From the NCBI GenBank assembly GCA_017302635.1, contig JAFLCX010000001.1, positions 930,001 through 994,000 on the forward strand: DNA of 64,000 nt, in the 5' to 3' direction. The position numbers and the translations under genes are program-made. Below are positions 59,960 through 64,000 of the stretch, in pieces. The stretch comes from Hyphomicrobiales bacterium (GTDB lineage: Bacteria; Pseudomonadota; Alphaproteobacteria; Rhizobiales; Beijerinckiaceae). The stretch's first letter is position 1; the number at the start of each line of letters is the position of its first letter. The notes beneath the pieces were generated by a model that was not told where the DNA came from, ran no database searches, and was given only the letters and a program-made list of their open reading frames with translations.

Positions 59960-62238
59960 GTCGGAAGAGAGCTTCGCTGTCGCGCCCGCCAGAAATGATG
60001 GCCAATCACGAGGGCCGCCAGAGCGATGCCAATCTGGTCGGTCATCGGCACGGCTGCAACAAGCAGAGCGGCCGCGATCACGGCAACGGCTCGCTCCCAG
60101 AGCGCCATCTCACGCTGGAGAAAGCCGACAAAGGCCGCGCCCCAGAGGACGATGGCGAGCGCCGCCTTGGACACGATCCAGATGACTGCCAGCCAGTATT
60201 CCGCCCCGGCAAGGCCTTTGACCGGCTGGAGCATCAGGGCAGGATCATAAACAGCCATATAGGGGATGACGAAGCCGGCAATGGCGATCTTGACCGCTTC
60301 GACACCGATCCTCATGCCGCTTTCCCGCGCGATGGGCGCGGCCGCAAAGGCCGCCAGCGCCACCGGCGGGGTCAGGTCTGCCATGATGCCGAAATAGAAA
60401 ACGAACATGTGGCTCACGATCAGCGGAACCCCGAGTTCCAGCAGGATGGGTGCCGCAATCGAAGAGGTGATGATGTAGTTCGGAATGGTCGGGATACCCA
60501 TACCCAGCAGAAGGCTGACGCACATGGTCAGCACCAGCGCGAGAAACAGGCTCTTCTCGCCCACCGAAACAACCGCCGTGCCGAGGATCGTCCCCACTCC
60601 GGTCAAGGTCATCGTGCCGATGACAATGCCAACCACCGCGCAGGCAACGCCAACCGGAATGGCCTGGCGCGCGCCGTCAGCCAATGAATCCCGGCAGATG
60701 GCCAGAGCCTCCCTGCCGCCGTGACTGAAAAGGTTCCAGAGGATCAGAGCGACAACAAGGCCGACGATCACCAGAATGCCGAGCCAGAAAAAAGTCGCGC
60801 AGAGCAGGCCCAGGCCCACCCAGAAGAGCACGCGAAGCGCCGCCGAACCGATGCCGAGCGTGATGGATGCGCCGAGGATCAGCAGCACGGTCAAGGCAAG
60901 GCCGATCGAGCCCGAAAAGAGCGGGGTGAACCCCGCAAAGAGCAGATAGACGAGCACGGCCAGCGGCAGGATCAGATACCATTTCTGCCGAAGCGCCCGG
61001 GTCGGGCTTGGCAGCTCATCCTTCGCCATGCCAACGAGGCCGCGCTTGCCCGCCTCAAGATGCACAGCGAGAAACGCCGCGAAATAATAGAGAAGGGCCG
61101 GGACAAGGGCGGCCTTGACGATCTCGGCGTAGGGCACGTCGATCGTCTCGGCCATGATGAAAGCCACAGCTCCCATGACCGGCGGCATGATCTGCCCTCC
61201 CATCGATGCCGTCGCTTCAACGCCGCCGGCAAAGGCCGCGCGGTAGCCGAAACGCTTCATCAGCGGGATGGTGAATTGCCCGGTCGAGACCACATTGGCG
61301 ACGCCCGAGCCTGAAATCGTCCCCATCAGGGCCGAGGAAAACACCGCGACCTTCGCCGGGCCGCCGCGCGCAGCCCCGAACAGGCCCATGGCGATATCGG
61401 TGAAAAGCTGGATCATTCCGGCGCGTTCGAGAAAGGCGCCGAACAGGATGAACAGGAAGATGAAGGTCGCGGAAACACCGGTCGGCGTTGAATAGATGCC
61501 CTCGGTGCCATAGGCCATCTGATCGATGATCTGGTCGAGACTGTAGCCGCGATGATTGAGCGGAGCAGGCAGCCAATGCCCAAACAGCGCATAGGCGAGA
61601 AACAAGCCTGAAACGATGGGCAGAGCCGGGCCCATGAACCGCCAAGCCAACGCGAACAGGGCGGCAAGAGCAGCAATTCCGAGGACGATATCCGCAGAAT
61701 TCAGCGCCCCTGTGCGCAGCAGAAGTTCGGCGTAAAAGAACCATTGGTAGAGCGCCACGAGCGCCCCGACGGCAACAATCGCGAGGCTCACGGCTTTCCG
61801 GAATGGATCAGGTGAGCGATGGATGAAGAGCAGCCCGCCTGCCACGATCATCAGAAATCCGACATGAAGCGCGCGCAGAACCTGATTGGGGATCGACCCG
61901 TCGAAACGGGCCAGAAGTTCCAGCACCACCAGCAGCGGCATCCAGGCCAGGAGGGCCGGCAGCATCGGTTTGCCCCACGACCGGTTCAGAAGGATAAACC
62001 CGAGCCAGGCCGCCATCAGAAATCGAAGCAGGGTGATCAGCGAAAACAGGCCGAGAACCCTCGTATCGAGGGGCAGGTTGAACGCCGTCGCCAACTGGAA
62101 CACCGAGAAGGCGAAAGCCGTCCAGAACAGGGCTCCGCCGATCAGGCCCGGCCCGAAGCCGGCCGGCAGCCCGTGTTCGGGATCGACGATCTCGGCGGTT
62201 CCGGTGACCTGGTCGCCCGGGGCAAGCACATTCGACAT
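59956..62238 (-). CDS. TRAP transporter fused permease (4TM/12TM, TAXI type)
   Basis: 760 residues with about 18-20 membrane segments. The N-terminal part corresponds to the small DctQ-type subunit and the C-terminal part to the large DctM-type subunit (GAFLERAGMIQLFTDIAMGL; TASMGGQIMPPVMGAVAFIM; LLGMGIPTIPNYIITSSIAA). Such fused permeases take up solutes delivered by TAXI-family binding proteins using ion gradients. It is preceded by its binding-protein gene and followed by DUF1850. Confidence 0.95.
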   Translation of the reverse strand: MSNVLAPGDQVTGTAEIVDPEHGLPAGFGPGLIGGALFWTAFAFSVFQLATAFNLPLDTRVLGLFSLITLLRFLMAAWLGFILLNRSWGKPMLPALLAWMPLLVVLELLARFDGSIPNQVLRALHVGFLMIVAGGLLFIHRSPDPFRKAVSLAIVAVGALVALYQWFFYAELLLRTGALNSADIVLGIAALAALFALAWRFMGPALPIVSGLFLAYALFGHWLPAPLNHRGYSLDQIIDQMAYGTEGIYSTPTGVSATFIFLFILFGAFLERAGMIQLFTDIAMGLFGAARGGPAKVAVFSSALMGTISGSGVANVVSTGQFTIPLMKRFGYRAAFAGGVEATASMGGQIMPPVMGAVAFIMAETIDVPYAEIVKAALVPALLYYFAAFLAVHLEAGKRGLVGMAKDELPSPTRALRQKWYLILPLAVLVYLLFAGFTPLFSGSIGLALTVLLILGASITLGIGSAALRVLFWVGLGLLCATFFWLGILVIVGLVVALILWNLFSHGGREALAICRDSLADGARQAIPVGVACAVVGIVIGTMTLTGVGTILGTAVVSVGEKSLFLALVLTMCVSLLLGMGIPTIPNYIITSSIAAPILLELGVPLIVSHMFVFYFGIMADLTPPVALAAFAAAPIARESGMRIGVEAVKIAIAGFVIPYMAVYDPALMLQPVKGLAGAEYWLAVIWIVSKAALAIVLWGAAFVGFLQREMALWERAVAVIAAALLVAAVPMTDQIGIALAALVIGHHFWRARQRSSLPT

Positions 62239-62285
62239 GGGTGCACCTTGAACGTCTTTTCAGAAACTGGACAAACCGGGATGTT

Positions 62286-62309
62286 CGACCGGGCAACGAA
62301 GCCCGGTCG
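62286..62309 (-). repeat. Intergenic hairpin between TAXI gene and TRAP permease gene
   Basis: CGACCGGGC, loop aacgaa and GCCCGGTCG form a perfect 9-bp inverted repeat without a T run on either strand, so it is not a standard terminator. It lies 31 nt after the binding-protein stop and may stabilise or partition the operon mRNA. Confidence 0.6.
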
Positions 62310-62339
62310 GCCATACCTATTCCTTGGCAGCGCAGACGA

Positions 62340-63305
62340 TCAGTTCGTCGCCGGGATCTTGATTCCCTTTTCCGCGAAATATTTCGCGGCACCGGGATGG
62401 AGCGGGATGGCCATGCCACCGAGCGCGGACTCCAGCTTGATGGCGCGGCCGGCGGCATGAGCTGCCGCAAGCGTCGGCAAGTTCTCGAAAATGGATTTGG
62501 TCATCTCATAGACCAGCTTTTCGGAAACTCCCTCATGGGTGACGAGGTAATTCATGACCGCCGCTGTGTTTACCGCACCGGTCTGGCCGGTATAGGTGTT
62601 CGGCGGGATGGTCCCTTCAACAAAGGGAGCGCCAGCCTTGGCGATCAGGGCAGGGGGAACTTCGACCATGACGATCTCGACCGATGTCGAGAGATCGCGA
62701 ATGGAGGCAACGCCCAACCCGGCGGATTGCAAGGTCGCGTCGAGCTGCCGGTTCTTCATCAGTTCCACGGATTCCGCGAAGGGAAGATATTCAACCTTGC
62801 TCAGGTCCTTGTAGCTCATCCCGGCCGCAGCGAGGATGGCACGCGCATTGAGTTCCGTTCCGGATTTCGGCGCACCGACCGAGAGGCGCTTGCCCTTGAG
62901 ATCAGCCAAAGTCTTGATCCCGGAATCCTTCGAAGCCACGATCTGGATGTAATTCGGGTAGATCGCAGCAATGCCGCGCAGCTTTTTCAGCGGCGACGGG
63001 AACCCGGCATCGGCCTCGCCCTTCCAGGCCGAGATCACGGAATCACCGAGGGAGAAGGCAATTTCACCCTTGCCCTGCTGCAGCAGGTTGAGATTTTCAA
63101 CCGAAGCCTTGGTGGCCTGAACGCTCGGCCGCGCGCCCGCGATCTTATCGCCGAACAATTTCGACATGCCGACGCCCATCGGGTAATACACGCCCGACGT
63201 TCCCCCTGTGAGGACATTGATGAACTCCGCCCGTGCCAAACCGGGCACCATCATGGCCGCGACAGTCAGAGCCGCCAGAACGGTCTTGCGTTTTGAAATC
63301 ACCAT
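62340..63305 (-). CDS. TAXI family TRAP solute-binding protein
   Basis: 321 residues from the ATG at 63305 (MVISKRKTVLAALTVAAMMV), with a strong GGGAGGGAGGAAG upstream. Signal peptide with cleavage near ARA. TAXI hallmark NVLTGGTSGVYYPMGVGMSK near the N-terminus, and the domain has GKRLSVGAPKSGTELNARAI. It binds a carboxylate or amino-acid-like solute such as glutamate in some relatives. First gene of the operon with the fused permease and DUF1850. In-frame codons further upstream are not supported. Confidence 0.94.
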   Translation of the reverse strand: MVISKRKTVLAALTVAAMMVPGLARAEFINVLTGGTSGVYYPMGVGMSKLFGDKIAGARPSVQATKASVENLNLLQQGKGEIAFSLGDSVISAWKGEADAGFPSPLKKLRGIAAIYPNYIQIVASKDSGIKTLADLKGKRLSVGAPKSGTELNARAILAAAGMSYKDLSKVEYLPFAESVELMKNRQLDATLQSAGLGVASIRDLSTSVEIVMVEVPPALIAKAGAPFVEGTIPPNTYTGQTGAVNTAAVMNYLVTHEGVSEKLVYEMTKSIFENLPTLAAAHAAGRAIKLESALGGMAIPLHPGAAKYFAEKGIKIPATN

Positions 63306-63429
63306 TTTCTTCCTCCCTCCCTTGTCAACCCACCGCTCGTTTCGGCGGCATCTTTCACTTTCATGACACAGCATGCAGCGCATGACAATGCGTCAATTCG
63401 GAAAAGAAACTGGCAAACATCTGTTTTTG

Positions 63430-63468
63430 TTGGCGGAATTTCGCCAATCATGATGGCGGATTTCCGCC
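63430..63468. promoter_or_regulatory. Two palindromes upstream of the TAXI-TRAP operon
   Basis: TTGGCGGAATTTCGCCAA (63430-63447, one mismatched pair) and GGCGGATTTCCGCC (63455-63468, perfect) share a GGCGGA-WTT-YCGCC core. Their cores start 23 bp apart, about two helical turns. They lie about 125-165 nt upstream of the TAXI start and 45-80 nt from the neighbouring binding-protein gene's 3' end. Candidate operators for an unseen regulator. Confidence 0.6.
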
Positions 63469-63511
63469 GCAACATCGCAGGAGCTGGGCTTGGCCGCGAT
63501 GAAATGCTCCA

Positions 63512-64000
63512 TCAATCCCTTGTCGCAGCACTGGGCGCGAGCTCGATCGAACGGCGCCATTCGTCGAGCGCGCGACGACGTCTGGCATTGTCCTGAACAG
63601 GGAGGAGGCCCGGCCCGATGACGATCGGGCGGACAATCCCGGCCTCCATCAGCGCAGGAGGCCCCTCGACTCCTTCCGGCAAGCGACCGGAAAAATCAAA
63701 GAAAAAAGCGTCTTCGCGGATGATCTTCTGACCAGCCGGAGAGAGCAGGAAATCAAGGAACCGGCGCGCGAGCACCGGATTGGGGCTCTCGGCGGGGATC
63801 ATCGCCGCACGACTGAGAGCGAGAACATAATCCCTCGGCACGACAATACCGATCGGCGCGCCTTTCCGCTGCGCGGCAAGGGCATAGGAGCCGAGCAGGT
63901 TATACCCGATCGAGATTTTCCCCTCGGACAACTCCCGGACCAGATCCGATGTGCAGCAACGCGTGACCAGACGCATGCGTCCGAAGCCCTCGATCAAACG
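63512..64000 (-). CDS. Periplasmic binding protein, 3' part (gene cut by window edge)
   Basis: The C-terminal 162 residues of a longer protein; the frame is open to the window edge, so the N-terminus lies outside. Patterns such as GKISIGYNLLGSYALAAQRK and PNPVLARRFLDFLLSPAGQK are typical of iron(III)/thiamine-type ABC solute-binding proteins (family 1-like). Ligand unknown. It reads towards the TAXI operon on the same strand, with 205 nt and the paired palindromes between them. Confidence 0.8.
   Translation of the reverse strand, partial: RLIEGFGRMRLVTRCCTSDLVRELSEGKISIGYNLLGSYALAAQRKGAPIGIVVPRDYVLALSRAAMIPAESPNPVLARRFLDFLLSPAGQKIIREDAFFFDFSGRLPEGVEGPPALMEAGIVRPIVIGPGLLPVQDNARRRRALDEWRRSIELAPSAATRD

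Noticed and set aside
63363..63596. 77-codon plus-strand frame upstream of the TAXI gene
   Set aside because: It covers the palindromes and the start of a divergent neighbour region without coding character.

Overview
The window is GC-rich chromosomal DNA from an alphaproteobacterium, most likely Hyphomicrobiales (Rhizobiales). This rests on the order dnaA, rpsT, TSUP permease, enoyl-CoA hydratase, mutM, ubiE-ubiB-coaBC-dut, on an alphaproteobacterial cpa/tad locus, and on lineage-typical small families (Usg-like, DUF4170, IalB). Genes are tightly packed. I see no insertion sequence, prophage, integron or CRISPR array, and one tRNA gene. Genus and species cannot be read from the sequence alone.

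Layout. (1) 1-9.4 kb: Flp/Tad pilus assembly genes cpaA-B-C-D-E-F-tadB-tadC on the minus strand, with tadD convergent; no pilin gene is visible. (2) 9.5-18.5 kb: arfB, an MFS transporter, then the replication block gyrB, a LysE exporter, recF, dnaN and dnaA. (3) 18.45-19.23 kb: the only large gene-free stretch, holding an exact CtrA-type box, GANTC sites and strong inverted repeats upstream of dnaA. (4) 19.2-26.6 kb: rpsT, a TSUP permease, enoyl-CoA hydratase, mutM, ubiE, ubiB, coaBC, dut and tRNA-Arg(CCG). (5) 26.6-37.7 kb: a dual-specificity-type phosphatase with a LysR regulator, an ABC exporter, two sets of YeeE/YedE sulfur-type transporters flanking lepA, a GGDEF-EAL protein and transaldolase. 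(6) 37.7-42.4 kb: a RamB/ScfR-type regulator divergent from aceA (isocitrate lyase), then DUF4170, glutaminase and Usg-like genes. (7) 42.5-48.6 kb: a small hypothetical gene, a CDF metal exporter, a valine-catabolism pair (acyl-CoA dehydrogenase, mmsB) enclosing an unknown gene, a nitroreductase and an O-antigen-ligase-like membrane protein. (8) 48.7-55.6 kb: a five-gene peptide ABC importer divergent from an M20 amidohydrolase. (9) 55.6-59.4 kb: mgsA, a rhodanese-ChrB fusion with chrA, an extended IF-1 and an IalB-like protein. (10) 59.6-64 kb: a TAXI-TRAP transporter operon with a DUF1850 gene, and the 3' part of another binding-protein gene cut by the window edge.

How it fits together. 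Most of the window is origin-proximal housekeeping plus nutrient-uptake operons. The most informative non-coding signals are the dnaA upstream region, paired palindromes in front of the TAXI-TRAP operon, a near-perfect terminator between the peptide-binding-protein gene and its permease genes, AT-rich repeats in front of the split YeeE pair, and repeated TTTGTAAA-like sites between the RamB-type regulator and aceA. I found no clearly new multi-gene system. The best candidates for unexplained biology are the DUF1850-TRAP unit with its operator, the unknown gene locked between two valine-catabolism genes, and the paired YeeE modules around lepA.
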